From assembly GCF_000746525.1 (NCBI RefSeq), contig NZ_CP009048.1, positions 3,909,501 to 3,973,500 of the forward strand: DNA of 64,000 bases, given 5' to 3'. Every line of letters starts with the position of its first letter. Within the stretch, counting starts at the first letter, position 1. Below the pieces are notes generated by a model. That model was not told the origin of the DNA and made no database searches. It saw only the letters and a list, made by a program, of their open reading frames with translations. The translations under genes were made by a program, and so were the position numbers. Origin of the DNA: Pseudomonas alkylphenolica. Lineage in GTDB: Bacteria; Pseudomonadota; Gammaproteobacteria; Pseudomonadales; Pseudomonadaceae. Below, in pieces: positions 38,881 to 50,699 of this stretch.

Positions 38881-38952
38881 GGTGGAAGCGGGCTTGCCCC
38901 GCGATTGCGGTGTGTCAGTCAAATCGCATCGCGGGGCAAGCCCGCTCCCACC
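38881..38952. repeat. REP-type inverted repeat
   Basis: GGTGGAAGCGGGCTTGCCCC and GGGGCAAGCCCGCTCCCACC flank a 30-nt spacer that itself contains GCGATTGCGG and AATCGCATCG arms. It lies downstream of sucD and upstream of the brnQ leader. Confidence 0.85.
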
Positions 38953-38966
38953 GGGGAAACAGAAAC

Positions 38967-38995
38967 AAAAAGGCCACCCGAAGGTGGCCTCTTTG
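38967..38995 (-). terminator. Rho-independent terminator of the sucCD operon
   Basis: Minus strand AGGCCACC-TTCG-GGTGGCCT followed by TTTTTG, 20 nt after the sucD stop. Confidence 0.92.
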
Positions 38996-39010
38996 CTTAG
39001 CGGGCAGTGA

Positions 39011-39895
39011 TTACTTCTTCACTTCCCAGCCAGTCAGCTCGGCCAGGGCCTTGCCGATGTCTGCCAGCGAACGCACGGTTTTCACACCAGCGTCTTGCAG
39101 CGCAGCGAATTTCTCGTCTGCAGTGCCTTTGCCGCCGGAGATGATTGCGCCGGCGTGGCCCATACGCTTGCCCGCAGGAGCGGTAACACCAGCGATGTAG
39201 GAAACCACAGGCTTGGTCACGTTGGCCTTGATGTAGGCAGCCGCTTCTTCTTCAGCCGAACCGCCGATCTCACCGATCATGACGATCGCTTCGGTCTTCG
39301 GGTCTTCCTGGAACAGCTTCAGGATGTCGATGAAGTTCGAGCCTGGGATCGGGTCACCACCGATACCAACGCAGGTGGACTGACCGAAACCGGCGTCAGT
39401 GGTCTGCTTGACCGCTTCGTAGGTCAGGGTGCCGGAACGCGAAACGATACCGACCTTGCCTGGCAAGTGGATGTGACCTGGCATGATGCCGATCTTGCAC
39501 TCGCCCGGAGTGATGACGCCTGGGCAGTTAGGGCCGATCAGGGTCACACCCAGCTCGTCGCACTTGACCTTGGCATCCAGCATGTCCAGGGTAGGAATGC
39601 CTTCGGTGATGCAGACGATCAGCTTGATGCCGCCGAAAGCCGCTTCCAGGATCGAGTCTTTGCAGAAAGGAGCCGGAACGTAGATGACCGAAGCGTCAGC
39701 ACCGGTAGCCGCAACGGCTTCTTTAACGGTGTTGAACACAGGCAGGCCCAGGTGAGTGGTGCCGCCCTTGCCCGGAGTCACGCCGCCAACCATCTTGGTG
39801 CCGTAGGCGATGGCTTGTTCGGAATGGAAAGTACCTTGCGAGCCGGTGAAGCCCTGGCAGATGACTTTGGTGTCTTTATTGATCAGGACGCTCAT
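39011..39895 (-). CDS. sucD: Succinate-CoA ligase alpha subunit
   Basis: SucD carries the phosphohistidine and the CoA/nucleotide-binding fold of succinyl-CoA synthetase, which makes succinate plus ATP or GTP in the TCA cycle. 294 residues. CoA site [13 protein letters not shown] and the active His in [16 protein letters not shown] are evident. The ATG overlaps the sucC stop by one base (TAATG). Confidence 0.98.
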   Translation of the reverse strand: MSVLINKDTKVICQGFTGSQGTFHSEQAIAYGTKMVGGVTPGKGGTTHLGLPVFNTVKEAVAATGADASVIYVPAPFCKDSILEAAFGGIKLIVCITEGIPTLDMLDAKVKCDELGVTLIGPNCPGVITPGECKIGIMPGHIHLPGKVGIVSRSGTLTYEAVKQTTDAGFGQSTCVGIGGDPIPGSNFIDILKLFQEDPKTEAIVMIGEIGGSAEEEAAAYIKANVTKPVVSYIAGVTAPAGKRMGHAGAIISGGKGTADEKFAALQDAGVKTVRSLADIGKALAELTGWEVKK

Positions 39896-41061
39896 TACTT
39901 GCCCTCCGCAGCTTTGACAACTTGTTGAGCAGCGTCGGTCAGGCTGGTTGCCGCAATGATGTTCAAACCGCTTTCTGCCAGTACTTTAGCACCCAGTTCA
40001 GCGTTGTTACCTTCCAGGCGAACAACAACCGGCACTTTCACGCCGACTTCTTTCACTGCACCGATGATGCCTTCGGCAATCATGTCGCAACGAACGATGC
40101 CGCCGAAGATGTTGACCAGAACGGCCGCAACATTGCTGTCGGACAGAATGATCTTGAAGGCTTCGGTAACGCGCTCTTTGGTAGCACCACCACCTACGTC
40201 GAGGAAGTTGGCTGGCTTGCCGCCGTGCAGGTTGACGATGTCCATGGTGCCCATGGCCAGGCCAGCACCGTTGACCATGCAGCCGATGTTGCCTTCCAGA
40301 GCCACGTAGTTCAGCTCGAAGCTGGCAGCGTGGGCTTCACGAGGGTCGTCTTGCGACGGGTCGTGGAAGGTTTTCAGCTTAGGCTGACGGTACATGGCGT
40401 TAGCGTCGATGTTGATTTTCGCATCGAGGCAGTGCAGGTCGCCGTCAGCCTTGATGACCAGCGGGTTTACTTCCAGCAGGGCCAGGTCGTGTTCTTTGAA
40501 CAGCTTGGCCAGGCCGACGAAAATCTTGGCGAACTGTGCAACTTGCTTGCCTTCCAGACCCAGCTGGAACGCCAGTTCACGACCTTGGAATGGCTGAGCG
40601 CCAACCAGAGGATCGATAGTAGCCTTGATGATCTTCTCAGGAGTGTCGTGAGCGACTTTCTCGATGTCCACGCCACCTTCGGTGGAAGCCATGAACACGA
40701 TACGACGGCTCGAACGGTCGACTACAGCGCCCAGGTACAGCTCTTTGGCGATGTCAGTGCAGGATTCGACCAGGATCTTGGTCACTGGCTGACCGTTGGC
40801 ATCAGTCTGGTAAGTCACCAGACGCTTGCCCAACCACTGCGCAGCGAACGCCTTGGCGTCTTCTTTGCTGCGAACCAGCTTGACGCCGCCCGCTTTACCG
40901 CGACCACCGGCGTGAACCTGGGCTTTGACAACCCACTCGGTGCCACCGATCTTTTCGCAGGCTTCTGCGGCAGCTTCAGGGGTGTCGACTGCGAAACCCT
41001 TGGAAACTGGCAGGCCGTATTCAGCGAACAGCTGCTTACCCTGATACTCGTGAAGATTCAT
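39895..41061 (-). CDS. sucC: Succinate-CoA ligase beta subunit
   Basis: SucC provides the ATP-grasp nucleotide domain and the succinate-binding site. 388 residues, starting [18 protein letters not shown]; nucleotide site [19 protein letters not shown]; succinate region GRIVRCD-type loop GGIVRCD near the end. A 174-nt leader separates it from lpd. Confidence 0.98.
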   Translation of the reverse strand: MNLHEYQGKQLFAEYGLPVSKGFAVDTPEAAAEACEKIGGTEWVVKAQVHAGGRGKAGGVKLVRSKEDAKAFAAQWLGKRLVTYQTDANGQPVTKILVESCTDIAKELYLGAVVDRSSRRIVFMASTEGGVDIEKVAHDTPEKIIKATIDPLVGAQPFQGRELAFQLGLEGKQVAQFAKIFVGLAKLFKEHDLALLEVNPLVIKADGDLHCLDAKINIDANAMYRQPKLKTFHDPSQDDPREAHAASFELNYVALEGNIGCMVNGAGLAMGTMDIVNLHGGKPANFLDVGGGATKERVTEAFKIILSDSNVAAVLVNIFGGIVRCDMIAEGIIGAVKEVGVKVPVVVRLEGNNAELGAKVLAESGLNIIAATSLTDAAQQVVKAAEGK

Positions 41062-41235
41062 GCTTTTTACCGTCTTCGTTAGGTACTGCGCTTCGGCGCT
41101 GCCTCTTTACGAGTGCCGCGCCACCTGTGACCACTTGCCCCCGGTATGCTCCGGGAGTTCGAGTCCGGCGGACTTTCCGCGGTGAGTCATGCACGCAAGA
41201 CTCACGACGGGCCACCCGCCGTGGTTTCTTATTGT
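41062..41235 (-). ncRNA. Structured sucC leader (candidate sucC RNA motif)
   Basis: The leader on the minus strand contains several stems: GAGTC/GACTC, AGTCC-GGC-GGACT, CCCGG-AGCATA-CCGGG (41140-41155) and a CGAA tetraloop stem GCGCCGAAGCGC (41088-41099). A conserved sucC RNA motif has been described upstream of sucC in Pseudomonas. The position fits, but I have not matched the consensus. Confidence 0.45.
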
Positions 41236-42684
<1,449 letters not shown>

Positions 42685-42686
42685 TT

Positions 42687-42761
42687 AGCTTCAAGCCACA
42701 AGCTGCAAGCAGCAAGACGACCGGCTTCCGGGGAAAGCATGGCGCTTGCGGCTTGCAGCTG
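42687..42761. repeat. Imperfect inverted repeat between sucB and lpdG
   Basis: CTTGCAGCTTGTGGCTTGAA-type repeats: AGCTTCAAGCCACAAGCTGC on one side and CTTGCGGCTTGCAGCTG on the other. This is a second repeat type, distinct from the GCGGGCTTGCC units. It interrupts the suc operon without a clear terminator. Confidence 0.55.
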
Positions 42762-42766
42762 TTTTT

Positions 42767-43987
42767 TTAGATGTCCAGCAGCAGACGAGCCGGGTCTTCC
42801 AGCAGGTTCTTGATGGTCACCAGGAAGGTCACGGCTTCTTTACCGTCGATCAGGCGGTGATCGTAGGACAGTGCCAGGTACATCATCGGACGGATAACGA
42901 CCTGACCGTTGACGGCCATTGGACGCTGGATGATGTTGTGCATGCCCAGGATAGCAGCCTGTGGCGGGTTGACGATCGGGGTCGACATCATCGAGCCGAA
43001 GGTACCACCGTTGGTGATGGTGAAGGTACCGCCGGTCATTTCGTCGATCGACAGTTTGCCGTCACGTGCCTTCTTGCCGAAGGTAGCGATGCCGTTTTCG
43101 ATCTCAGCCAGGCTCATCAGCTCGGCGTTACGCAGAACCGGCACCACCAGGCCACGGTCGCTGGAAACGGCAACGCCGATGTCCGCGTAACCGTGGTAGA
43201 CGATGTCGGAACCGTCGATCGAGGCGTTGACAGCCGGGAAGCGTTTCAGCGCTTCGGTGGCGGCCTTGACGAAGAACGACATGAAGCCCAGGCGAACGCC
43301 GTTGTGGGTCTTCTCGAACAGATCCTTGTACTTCGAACGCAGGGCCATGACTTCGGTCATGTCGACTTCGTTGAAGGTGGTCAGCATGGCCATGTTCGAC
43401 TGCGCTTCGACCAGACGCTTGGCAACGGTGGCACGTACGCGAGTCATCGGTACACGCTTCTCGGTGCGATCGCCAGTAGCAACGATCGGCGCAGCAGCGG
43501 CAGCGGCAGGCTTGGCAGCTGGAGCGGCAGCCGGAGCGGATTTCTTCGCTTCGATGGCAGCTACAACGTCTTCCTTGGTGATGCGACCGTCTTTGCCGGT
43601 GCCCTTGATGCTGTTCAGCGCGATGCCGTTCTCTTCGGCCAGCTTGCGAGCAGCCGGAGCGCCGATGGCGTCTTCGTCGCCGGCAGCAGCGGCAGGTGCA
43701 GCAGCGGTAGCCGGAGCGGCGGCAGCGGCAGGTGCAGCGGCAGCAACGCCACCTTCTTCGATCGAGCCCAGGACTTCGTCGGAGAGAACGGTTTCGCCCT
43801 CGCCCTTGACGATAGCGCCCAGTACGCCGTCAGCGGTAGCCAGTACTTCCAGGACAACCTTGTCAGTCTCGATGTCGACGATCAGTTCGTCACGCTTGAC
43901 CGCTTCGCCCGGTTGCTTGTGCCAGGTGGCAACGGTGCCATCGGCAACCGATTCCGGGAAAGTAGGGGCTTTGATCTCGATAGCCAT
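42767..43987 (-). CDS. sucB: Dihydrolipoyllysine-residue succinyltransferase (E2)
   Basis: E2 core of the 2-oxoglutarate dehydrogenase complex. 406 residues: lipoyl domain 1-80 with Lys43 in ETDKVVLEV, an Ala-rich linker, the peripheral-subunit-binding domain (about 105-145), and the catalytic domain ending with [14 protein letters not shown]. The Ala/Pro linker (100-160 bases on the DNA) is repetitive. Confidence 0.98.
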   Translation of the reverse strand: MAIEIKAPTFPESVADGTVATWHKQPGEAVKRDELIVDIETDKVVLEVLATADGVLGAIVKGEGETVLSDEVLGSIEEGGVAAAAPAAAAAPATAAAPAAAAGDEDAIGAPAARKLAEENGIALNSIKGTGKDGRITKEDVVAAIEAKKSAPAAAPAAKPAAAAAAPIVATGDRTEKRVPMTRVRATVAKRLVEAQSNMAMLTTFNEVDMTEVMALRSKYKDLFEKTHNGVRLGFMSFFVKAATEALKRFPAVNASIDGSDIVYHGYADIGVAVSSDRGLVVPVLRNAELMSLAEIENGIATFGKKARDGKLSIDEMTGGTFTITNGGTFGSMMSTPIVNPPQAAILGMHNIIQRPMAVNGQVVIRPMMYLALSYDHRLIDGKEAVTFLVTIKNLLEDPARLLLDI

Positions 43988-44029
43988 TATCAGTGGTTCC
44001 TTAAATTCGGTTTCTAGTGCGCGATGGCA

Positions 44030-46861
44030 TTAAACGGTGAAGGCATCTTGCAGCAGTTTTTCCTGCTGCTCGGCGTGCATCGATGCGTAACCACAAGCAG
44101 GTGCTGCCGAAGCATCACGACCGGCGTATTCCAGGACCAGCTCTTTATTGTGGCGGGTGAGGATACGACGCATGTGGTGCTGGCTGCTGTACCAGGCGCC
44201 CTGGTTCATCGGCTCTTCCTGGCACCACACCACATCCTTGAGATTGGTGTACGGCGCGAGGATCTCGACCAGATCGTCCTCAGGGAATGGATACAGCTGC
44301 TCGATACGCACGATGGCGATGTCTTCGCGGCCTTCGGCACGGCGTTTTTCCAGCAGATCGTAGTAGACCTTGCCCGAGCACAGGACCAGGCGAGTGACCT
44401 TTTTCGGATCGAGGGTATCGATTTCCGGGATCACAGTCTGGAACGAGCCTTCGGCCAGATCTTCCAGGGTCGAGATGGCCAGCTTGTGGCGCAGCAGCGA
44501 CTTTGGAGTCAGTACGATCAGCGGCTTGCGCAGCGGACGGATGACCTGACGACGCAGCAGGTGGTAGATCTGAGCCGGCGTGGTCGGTACGCATACCTGG
44601 ACGTTGTGCTCGGCGCACAGCTGCAGGTAACGCTCCAGACGTGCCGAAGAGTGCTCAGGCCCCTGCCCTTCATAACCATGAGGCAGCAGCATGGTCAGAC
44701 CACACAGACGGCCCCACTTGTGCTCGCCGCTGGTGATGAACTGGTCGACAACCACCTGGGCGCCGTTGGCGAAGTCGCCGAACTGGGCTTCCCAGATCAC
44801 CAGCGCGTTTGGCGTGGTGGTGGAGTAGCCGTATTCGAAGGCCAGGACCGCTTCTTCGGACAGGAACGAATCGAACAGGTCGAAACGTGGCTGGCCTTTG
44901 TAGAGGTTCTGCAGCGGAATGTAGGTGCTGGCGTCCTTCTGGTTGTGCAACACCGCATGGCGGTGAGAGAAGGTGCCGCGACCGATATCCTGACCCGTCA
45001 TGCGAATCGGGTGACCTTCGAATGCCAGGGTGGCGTAAGCCATGGTTTCGGCGTAGCCCCAGTTGATCGGCAAGCCACCGGCCTGCATCTTCTGGCGATC
45101 TTCGTAGATCTTCGAAACCTGACGCTGAACCACGAAGCCTTCCGGCAGCTCCAGCAACTTGGCCGACAGCTCCTGCAGGGTCTTCAGATCGAAGCGAGTG
45201 TCGTGACGCGCGGTCCAGGCGTGGCCCAGATACGGACGCCAGTCGACGAACAGCTCTTTGTTCGGCTCTTTGACCAGGCTCTTTACTACATGCAGACCGT
45301 TGTCCAGCGCGTTGCGGTACTCGTCGACCTTGGCCTGGACGCGTGCAGCATCAAGGCTGCCCGACTTGGTCAGGGCGTCAGCGTACAGCTCGCGGGTGGT
45401 GCGCTGCTTGGCGATCTGCTGGTACATCAGCGGCTGGGTGCCGTTCGGCTCGTCGGCCTCGTTGTGGCCGCGACGACGGTAGCAGACCAGGTCGATGACC
45501 ACGTCACGCTTGAACTGCATGCGGTAGTCAACAGCCAGCTGGGTCACGAACAGCACCGCCTCTGGGTCATCACCGTTGACGTGCAGGATCGGCGCCTGAA
45601 TCATTTTGGCGACGTCTGTAGCGTACTCGGTGGAACGCGAGTCCAGCGGGTTGCTGATGGTGAAACCAACCTGGTTGTTGATCACGATGTGCACGGTACC
45701 GCCGGTCTTGAAACCGCGGGTCTGCGACATCTGGAAGGTTTCCATGACCACGCCCTGACCTGCGAATGCAGCGTCACCGTGGATGGAAATCGGCAGTACC
45801 TTGTCGCCAACGGTGTCGTTGCGACGGTCCTGACGGGCACGTACCGAACCTTCAACCACTGGCGAGACGATCTCCAGGTGCGAAGGGTTGAACGCCATGG
45901 CCAGGTGAACTTCACCGCCGGCGGTCATCACGTTGGACGAGAAGCCCTGGTGGTATTTAACGTCACCGGAACCCAGCTCGACCTTCTTCTTGCCTTCGAA
46001 CTCGTCGAACAGCTCGCGCGGGTTCTTGCCAAAGGTGTTGACCAGTACGTTCAGACGGCCACGGTGGGCCATGCCGATGACAACTTCCTTGGTACCGTAG
46101 GAACCGGAGCGCTGAATCAGCTCGTCCAGCATCGGAATCAGGCTTTCGCCGCCTTCCAGGCCGAAACGCTTGGTGCCCGGGTATTTGGTACCCAGGTACT
46201 TTTCCAGACCTTCTGCTGCGGTTACGCGCTCGAGCAGGTGGCTCTGGACATCCGCAGAGAAAGCCGGGCGGCCACGAACGCTCTCCAGACGCTGCTGGAA
46301 CCAGCTGCGCTGCTCGGAATCGACGATGTGGGTAAATTCGGCGCCAATGGTGCGGCAATATGTCTGCTGCAAAGCGTCGAAAATTTCGCGTAGGCTCGCT
46401 TCCTCTTTGCCGATGAACAGGTCGCCGGCACGGAAGGTCGTATCAAGATCGGCATTGGTCAAGCCGTAGTGATTGATCGACAGGTCTACTGGCGCAGGGC
46501 GCTGCCACAACCCCAGGGGGTCGAGCTTGGCGGCTTGGTGGCCGCGCATACGGTAGGCCTGGATCAGTCGCAGAACTTCAACCTGCTTCTTCTCGTGTTC
46601 ACTGCTCACGCTCCCGGCGGAAACCGGTTGGGCGCGGCGCTGGTTCTTTGCCAGCAGTACGAAATGGTCGCGGATTGTAGAGTGCGATACATCGGTAGCG
46701 GTGCTGCCTTCGGCGGGCAACTTCTGGAAGTAAGTGCGCCACTCTTCTGGCACAGCGTTAGGGTCGTGCAGGTAGAGCTCGTAGAGCTCTTCCACATATG
46801 CAGCGTTACCACCTGAAAGGTGGGCGCTTTCCCACATGCGCTGCATCACGCTTTCTTGCAT
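44030..46861 (-). CDS. sucA: 2-oxoglutarate dehydrogenase E1 component
   Basis: Thiamine-diphosphate enzyme that decarboxylates 2-oxoglutarate and transfers the succinyl group to the E2 lipoamide. 943 residues. N-terminal GNAAYVEELYELYLHDP, the ThDP motif region GDAAFAGQGVVMET, and LGHAWTARHDTRFD are recognisable. It begins the sucAB-lpdG-sucCD run, with a 246-nt leader after sdhB. Confidence 0.98.
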   Translation of the reverse strand: MQESVMQRMWESAHLSGGNAAYVEELYELYLHDPNAVPEEWRTYFQKLPAEGSTATDVSHSTIRDHFVLLAKNQRRAQPVSAGSVSSEHEKKQVEVLRLIQAYRMRGHQAAKLDPLGLWQRPAPVDLSINHYGLTNADLDTTFRAGDLFIGKEEASLREIFDALQQTYCRTIGAEFTHIVDSEQRSWFQQRLESVRGRPAFSADVQSHLLERVTAAEGLEKYLGTKYPGTKRFGLEGGESLIPMLDELIQRSGSYGTKEVVIGMAHRGRLNVLVNTFGKNPRELFDEFEGKKKVELGSGDVKYHQGFSSNVMTAGGEVHLAMAFNPSHLEIVSPVVEGSVRARQDRRNDTVGDKVLPISIHGDAAFAGQGVVMETFQMSQTRGFKTGGTVHIVINNQVGFTISNPLDSRSTEYATDVAKMIQAPILHVNGDDPEAVLFVTQLAVDYRMQFKRDVVIDLVCYRRRGHNEADEPNGTQPLMYQQIAKQRTTRELYADALTKSGSLDAARVQAKVDEYRNALDNGLHVVKSLVKEPNKELFVDWRPYLGHAWTARHDTRFDLKTLQELSAKLLELPEGFVVQRQVSKIYEDRQKMQAGGLPINWGYAETMAYATLAFEGHPIRMTGQDIGRGTFSHRHAVLHNQKDASTYIPLQNLYKGQPRFDLFDSFLSEEAVLAFEYGYSTTTPNALVIWEAQFGDFANGAQVVVDQFITSGEHKWGRLCGLTMLLPHGYEGQGPEHSSARLERYLQLCAEHNVQVCVPTTPAQIYHLLRRQVIRPLRKPLIVLTPKSLLRHKLAISTLEDLAEGSFQTVIPEIDTLDPKKVTRLVLCSGKVYYDLLEKRRAEGREDIAIVRIEQLYPFPEDDLVEILAPYTNLKDVVWCQEEPMNQGAWYSSQHHMRRILTRHNKELVLEYAGRDASAAPACGYASMHAEQQEKLLQDAFTV

Positions 46862-47107
46862 GCTTGGTCACCCTCGGTTAGGGGACGGATCGGCGAGAGC
46901 CATAGCAAGCCTGGAAAAGTCCCAATGCAGCGACCGAACCAAGCCACCAAGGATCCCACAGATTTTCCGGGTACCAGCCCGGAAGCCCCTGCTGGTCTCA
47001 TATCTTCATAGGTAAAAGCTCGGGCTTTTTGAGCCCTCGCTCGGGTTTCACCTTGGTGCGGGCAAGGGCCCGCACCTCGGCGTGCTACGGGTACAACACT
47101 TTAAAAA
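46862..47107 (-). ncRNA. Structured sucA leader (candidate sucA-II RNA motif)
   Basis: 246 nt between sdhB and sucA. On the minus strand there is a stem GGTGCGGGC/GCCCGCACC (47055-47076), a GGGCT-CAAAA-AGCCC stem followed by GAGCTTTTA, and a perfect TTCCGGG-CTGGTA-CCCGGAA hairpin (46965-46984). The sucA-II RNA motif is reported upstream of sucA in Pseudomonas. The position fits; I have not matched the consensus. Confidence 0.45.
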
Positions 47108-47812
47108 TCAGACACCGCTCTGCAGCAACATGTTACGTACGTGGCCGATTGCCTTGGTCGGGTTCAGACCTTTAGGGCAAACGTTTACGCAGTTCATGAT
47201 CCCGCGGCAGCGGAATACGCTGAACGGGTCGTCCAGCGAAGCCAGACGTTCCTGGGTCTTGGTGTCACGGCTGTCGGCCAGGAAACGATAGGCCTGCAGC
47301 AGTGCAGCTGGACCGAGGAACTTGTCAGGGTTCCACCAGAACGATGGGCAGGAGGTCGAGCAGCAAGCGCACAGGATGCACTCGTACAGACCGTCCAGCT
47401 TCTCACGCTCTTCCGGCGACTGCAGACGCTCGATGGCCGGAGCCGGCGTGTCGTTCTGCAGGAATGGCTTCACCTTCTCGTACTGCTTGTAGAAGATGCT
47501 CATATCAACGACCAGGTCACGAATGACCGGCAATCCAGGCAGCGGACGGATGATCAGCTTGTTACGCTTGACCACTGCCGACAGCGGCGTGATGCAGGCC
47601 AGGCCGTTCTTGCCGTTGATGTTCATGCCGTCGGAGCCGCAAACACCTTCGCGGCAAGAACGACGATACGAGAAACCTTCATCCTGTTCTTTGATCAGTG
47701 CCAACACATCCAGCACCATCAGGTCTTTGCCACCGGTATCGACCTGGAACGTCTGCATCTTCGGCGCAGAGTCGGTATCGGGGTTGTAACGATAGACTTC
47801 GACTTGCAACAT
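47108..47812 (-). CDS. sdhB: Succinate dehydrogenase iron-sulfur subunit
   Basis: 234 residues. The [2Fe-2S] ligands are in CREGVCGSDGMNINGKNGLA, and the [4Fe-4S] and [3Fe-4S] ligands in CILCACCSTSCP and CRGIMNCVNVCPKGLNP. It passes electrons from SdhA flavin to ubiquinone in complex II. Start MLQVEVYRYNP at 47812 with AAGGGG upstream; three codons further is a less likely alternative. Confidence 0.98.
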   Translation of the reverse strand: MLQVEVYRYNPDTDSAPKMQTFQVDTGGKDLMVLDVLALIKEQDEGFSYRRSCREGVCGSDGMNINGKNGLACITPLSAVVKRNKLIIRPLPGLPVIRDLVVDMSIFYKQYEKVKPFLQNDTPAPAIERLQSPEEREKLDGLYECILCACCSTSCPSFWWNPDKFLGPAALLQAYRFLADSRDTKTQERLASLDDPFSVFRCRGIMNCVNVCPKGLNPTKAIGHVRNMLLQSGV

Positions 47813-47824
47813 AGCGACCACCCC

Positions 47825-49597
47825 TTAGTAAGTCCGGACTTTTGGCTCGAACGCCGGTACGGTTTTCGGCGCGAAGTTGACGGCGCGCTTGGCAACCCGT
47901 TTTTCGCCCGGGAAGTACAGGGTGTGGCACAGCCAGTTTTCGTCGTCACGGTCTTCGAAGTCTTCACGGGCGTGGGCACCGCGGGACTCTTTACGTACTT
48001 CTGCAGCGATTGCAGTGGCTTCAGCGACTTCCAGCAGGTTCTGCAGCTCCAGCGCTTCGATACGCGCGGTGTTGAAGGCTTGGGACTTGTCGTTGATCTT
48101 GACGTTGGCGATACGCTCACGCAGTTGCGCCAGCTGCTCGATACCCTTCTGCATGTATTCGCCAGTACGGAATACACCGAAGTAGTTCTGCATGCAGCTT
48201 TGCAGCTCGCGACGCAGGGTAGCCACGTCTTCACCGGTGTTGCGCTCGTTGAGCTTGTTCAGACGGCTCAGGGCAACATCGATATCGGTGTCGCTGGCGT
48301 CGAGGTATTCGATACCGTCGGACAGCGCTTTTTCCAGGTGCAGGCCAGCAGCACGGCCGAAGACAACCAGGTCGAGCAGCGAGTTGCCGCCCAGACGGTT
48401 GGCACCGTGAACCGATACGCACGCCACTTCACCTACTGCGAACAGACCCGGGATGATCTGGTCAACGCCATCGGCGTCCTGAGTCATTGCCTGACCATGA
48501 ATGTTGGTGGCAACGCCGCCCATCATGTAGTGGCAGGTTGGAACAACAGGAACCGGAGCAACAACCGGATCAACGTGAGCGAAGGTCTTGGACAGCTCAC
48601 AGATACCTGGCAGGCGGCTGTGCAGAACTTCTTCACCCAGATGGTCGAGCTTGAGCATCACGTGGTCGCCGTTAGGGCCACAGCCGTTACCGGCGATGAT
48701 CTCTTTAACCATGGAACGGGCCACAACGTCACGACCGGCAAGGTCTTTGGCGTTAGGCGCGTAACGCTCCATGAAACGCTCGCCGTGCTTGTTGATCAGG
48801 TATCCGCCTTCACCACGGCAACCTTCGGTAACCAGTACACCGGCGCCGGCGATGCCGGTCGGGTGGAACTGCCACATCTCGATGTCCTGGACCGGAACGC
48901 CTGCACGCAGCGCCATACCGATACCGTCACCGGTGTTGATCAGGGCGTTGGTGGTGGACGAGTAGATACGGCCTGCACCGCCAGTGGCCAATACGGTGGC
49001 CTTGGCTTTGATGTACATGGTTTCGCCGGTCTCGATGCAGATCGCAATCACACCGACGAAAGCGCCTTCCTTGTTCTTCACCAGATCAACGGCGTAGTAC
49101 TCGTTCAGGAAGGTGGTGCCTGCTTTCAGGTTGCCCTGGTACAGGGTGTGCAGCAGCGCGTGACCGGTACGGTCGGAAGCGGCACAGGTACGGGCGGCCT
49201 GGCCACCTTTACCGTAGTCCTTGGACTGGCCACCGAACGGACGCTGATAGATACGGCCGGTTTCGGTACGCGAGAACGGCAGACCCATGTGATCCAGCTC
49301 GAAGACCGCAGCCGGGCCTTCTTGACACATGTATTCGATAGCGTCCTGGTCACCGATGTAGTCGGAGCCCTTGACGGTATCGTACATGTGCCAGCGCCAG
49401 TCATCGTTCGGGTCGGCCGAAGCGATGGCGCAGGTGATGCCACCCTGGGCCGATACAGTGTGCGAACGGGTCGGGAAGACCTTGGTGATCACGGCAGTCT
49501 TGTGACCACCCTGAGCCAGCTGCAGCGCAGCGCGCATACCGGCACCACCACCACCAACGATGATGGCGTCGAATGAAATCGTAGGAATGTTAGCCAT
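47825..49597 (-). CDS. sdhA: Succinate dehydrogenase flavoprotein subunit
   Basis: 590 residues. FAD binding [17 protein letters not shown], the covalent FAD-linking His in [10 protein letters not shown], and the substrate site [20 protein letters not shown] are seen. It oxidises succinate to fumarate. It lies 12 nt upstream of sdhB and 3 nt after sdhD. Confidence 0.98.
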   Translation of the reverse strand: MANIPTISFDAIIVGGGGAGMRAALQLAQGGHKTAVITKVFPTRSHTVSAQGGITCAIASADPNDDWRWHMYDTVKGSDYIGDQDAIEYMCQEGPAAVFELDHMGLPFSRTETGRIYQRPFGGQSKDYGKGGQAARTCAASDRTGHALLHTLYQGNLKAGTTFLNEYYAVDLVKNKEGAFVGVIAICIETGETMYIKAKATVLATGGAGRIYSSTTNALINTGDGIGMALRAGVPVQDIEMWQFHPTGIAGAGVLVTEGCRGEGGYLINKHGERFMERYAPNAKDLAGRDVVARSMVKEIIAGNGCGPNGDHVMLKLDHLGEEVLHSRLPGICELSKTFAHVDPVVAPVPVVPTCHYMMGGVATNIHGQAMTQDADGVDQIIPGLFAVGEVACVSVHGANRLGGNSLLDLVVFGRAAGLHLEKALSDGIEYLDASDTDIDVALSRLNKLNERNTGEDVATLRRELQSCMQNYFGVFRTGEYMQKGIEQLAQLRERIANVKINDKSQAFNTARIEALELQNLLEVAEATAIAAEVRKESRGAHAREDFEDRDDENWLCHTLYFPGEKRVAKRAVNFAPKTVPAFEPKVRTY

Positions 49598-49600
49598 GAA

Positions 49601-49969
49601 TCAGATACCCCAGAGAATCTGCACACCCCAGACGAAGTACGCGAACATCGCGACACCACATACCGCCTGGAACAGGAAACGTACGGCAGTCGCCGACTTG
49701 CCCAGCGCCATCGGCGTCAGGTAGTCGGTAGCAATGGTCCACATGCCGACCCAGGCGTGAGCGCCCAGGGCAACCAGTGCCAGCAGACTGAAAATACGCA
49801 TCGCGTTGTTGGAGAACAGAGCGTGCCACTGGGCAAACTCGATGCCCGGGTGCGCGACCAGGTATCCAATCAGGAAAATGAAATAAGCCGCGAGAACGAC
49901 CGCAGAAACGCGCTGCGCCATCCAGTCATAGAGGCCCGAACGCGAGAGGTTCGTGACGTTGGTTACCAT
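49601..49969 (-). CDS. sdhD: Succinate dehydrogenase membrane anchor subunit
   Basis: 122 residues with three membrane helices. It holds SdhAB at the inner membrane and contributes to the quinone and heme site; AHAWVGMWTIATDY contains the probable heme-related His. The start ATG at 49969 has GGAGTTT upstream; a TTG two codons earlier is possible. It overlaps sdhC by 7 nt. Confidence 0.94.
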   Translation of the reverse strand: MVTNVTNLSRSGLYDWMAQRVSAVVLAAYFIFLIGYLVAHPGIEFAQWHALFSNNAMRIFSLLALVALGAHAWVGMWTIATDYLTPMALGKSATAVRFLFQAVCGVAMFAYFVWGVQILWGI

Positions 49970-50349
49970 ATCCAAACTCCTGCCAGCACAATCACCACCA
50001 CGGAAACGGCGATGATAATTTTCGAGCCCAGTCGGCCGCCTTCCAGCGTTTCACCGATGCCCATGTCCATGATCAAGTGGCGCACACCGGCTACCAAGTG
50101 ATACAGCAAGGCGGACAGGAGGCCCCATGCCACGAACTTGGCCAGCGGACTGGTCAAGCATGCCTTCACCTCGGCGAAACCTTCCTCCGAACCCAGGGAT
50201 TTGCCCAATGCATAAAGCATGATGCCAAGGCCCAGGAAGAGGATGATGCCGGATACACGGTGAAGAAATGACGTAACGCCGGTAATGGGGAGTTTGATGG
50301 TCCTTAGGTCTAGGTTTACAGGTCGTTGGCTTTTCACGGCTTTTTTCAC
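49963..50349 (-). CDS. sdhC: Succinate dehydrogenase cytochrome b556 subunit
   Basis: 128 residues, three membrane helices. SFLHRVSGIILF holds the heme-ligand His region and HLVAGVRHLIMD the family motif. First gene of the sdhCDAB operon, with a GTG start and AGGGG upstream. Its promoter is at 50471-50499. Confidence 0.95.
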   Translation of the reverse strand: MKKAVKSQRPVNLDLRTIKLPITGVTSFLHRVSGIILFLGLGIMLYALGKSLGSEEGFAEVKACLTSPLAKFVAWGLLSALLYHLVAGVRHLIMDMGIGETLEGGRLGSKIIIAVSVVVIVLAGVWIW

Positions 50350-50470
50350 ACTGAAGAGCCCCTAGCAAGCAGGGCAAAGTTGTTGGTAAGTGTACTGGTC
50401 AGGTACCCACCACCCAGGGAGTGACGACCCCAGCAACACGGGCTTGCAAGCCCCTGGCGGTCGGGGGCCG

Positions 50471-50499
50471 ATTATAGACAGTTAGGCTACTAATGACAA
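50471..50499 (-). promoter_or_regulatory. Sigma-70 promoter of sdhCDAB
   Basis: Minus strand TTGTCA (50494-50499), 17 nt, TATAAT (50471-50476). Five of six -35 matches and a perfect -10, about 120 nt upstream of sdhC. Confidence 0.82.
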
Positions 50500-50613
50500 C
50501 GCAAGGCCCTAGCCCAAATAGCGCATTGCCTTTAGCGGATAAAAGGCGTAAACGGACGGCAATTTCGAGGAAAAACCGTGCCCAAAGCCCTTTACAACCG
50601 TGCTTTAGGCAAA

Positions 50614-50641
50614 TTGACATTCGAATTTATCTCACTATAGT
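50614..50641 (+). promoter_or_regulatory. Sigma-70 promoter of gltA
   Basis: TTGACA (50614-50619), 16 nt, TATAGT (50636-50641). Start about 50 nt before the gltA ATG. Confidence 0.85.
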
Positions 50642-50699
50642 GGTGCGGGCCCTGCGTGGGGGGTCTGTCTGATGATTTCAAGCATTAATAGGAGGCCAC

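Larger units (their letters stand above)
50350..50699. other. Divergent sdhC-gltA control region
   Basis: 350 nt between divergent genes. It holds two promoters: one for sdhC (50471-50499, minus) and one for gltA (50614-50641, plus). The 115-nt sdhC leader is GC-rich with a CAAGCCC/GGGCTTG stem near 50440. No gene is seen. Confidence 0.8.

Noticed and set aside
44024..46393. Open frame of 789 codons opposite sucA
   Set aside because: Same antisense artefact; no motif and no ribosome site.
47141..49576. Open frame of 811 codons opposite sdhA and sdhB
   Set aside because: It mirrors the codons of two certain genes; long antisense frames are usual in GC-rich DNA, and no protein family is recognised.
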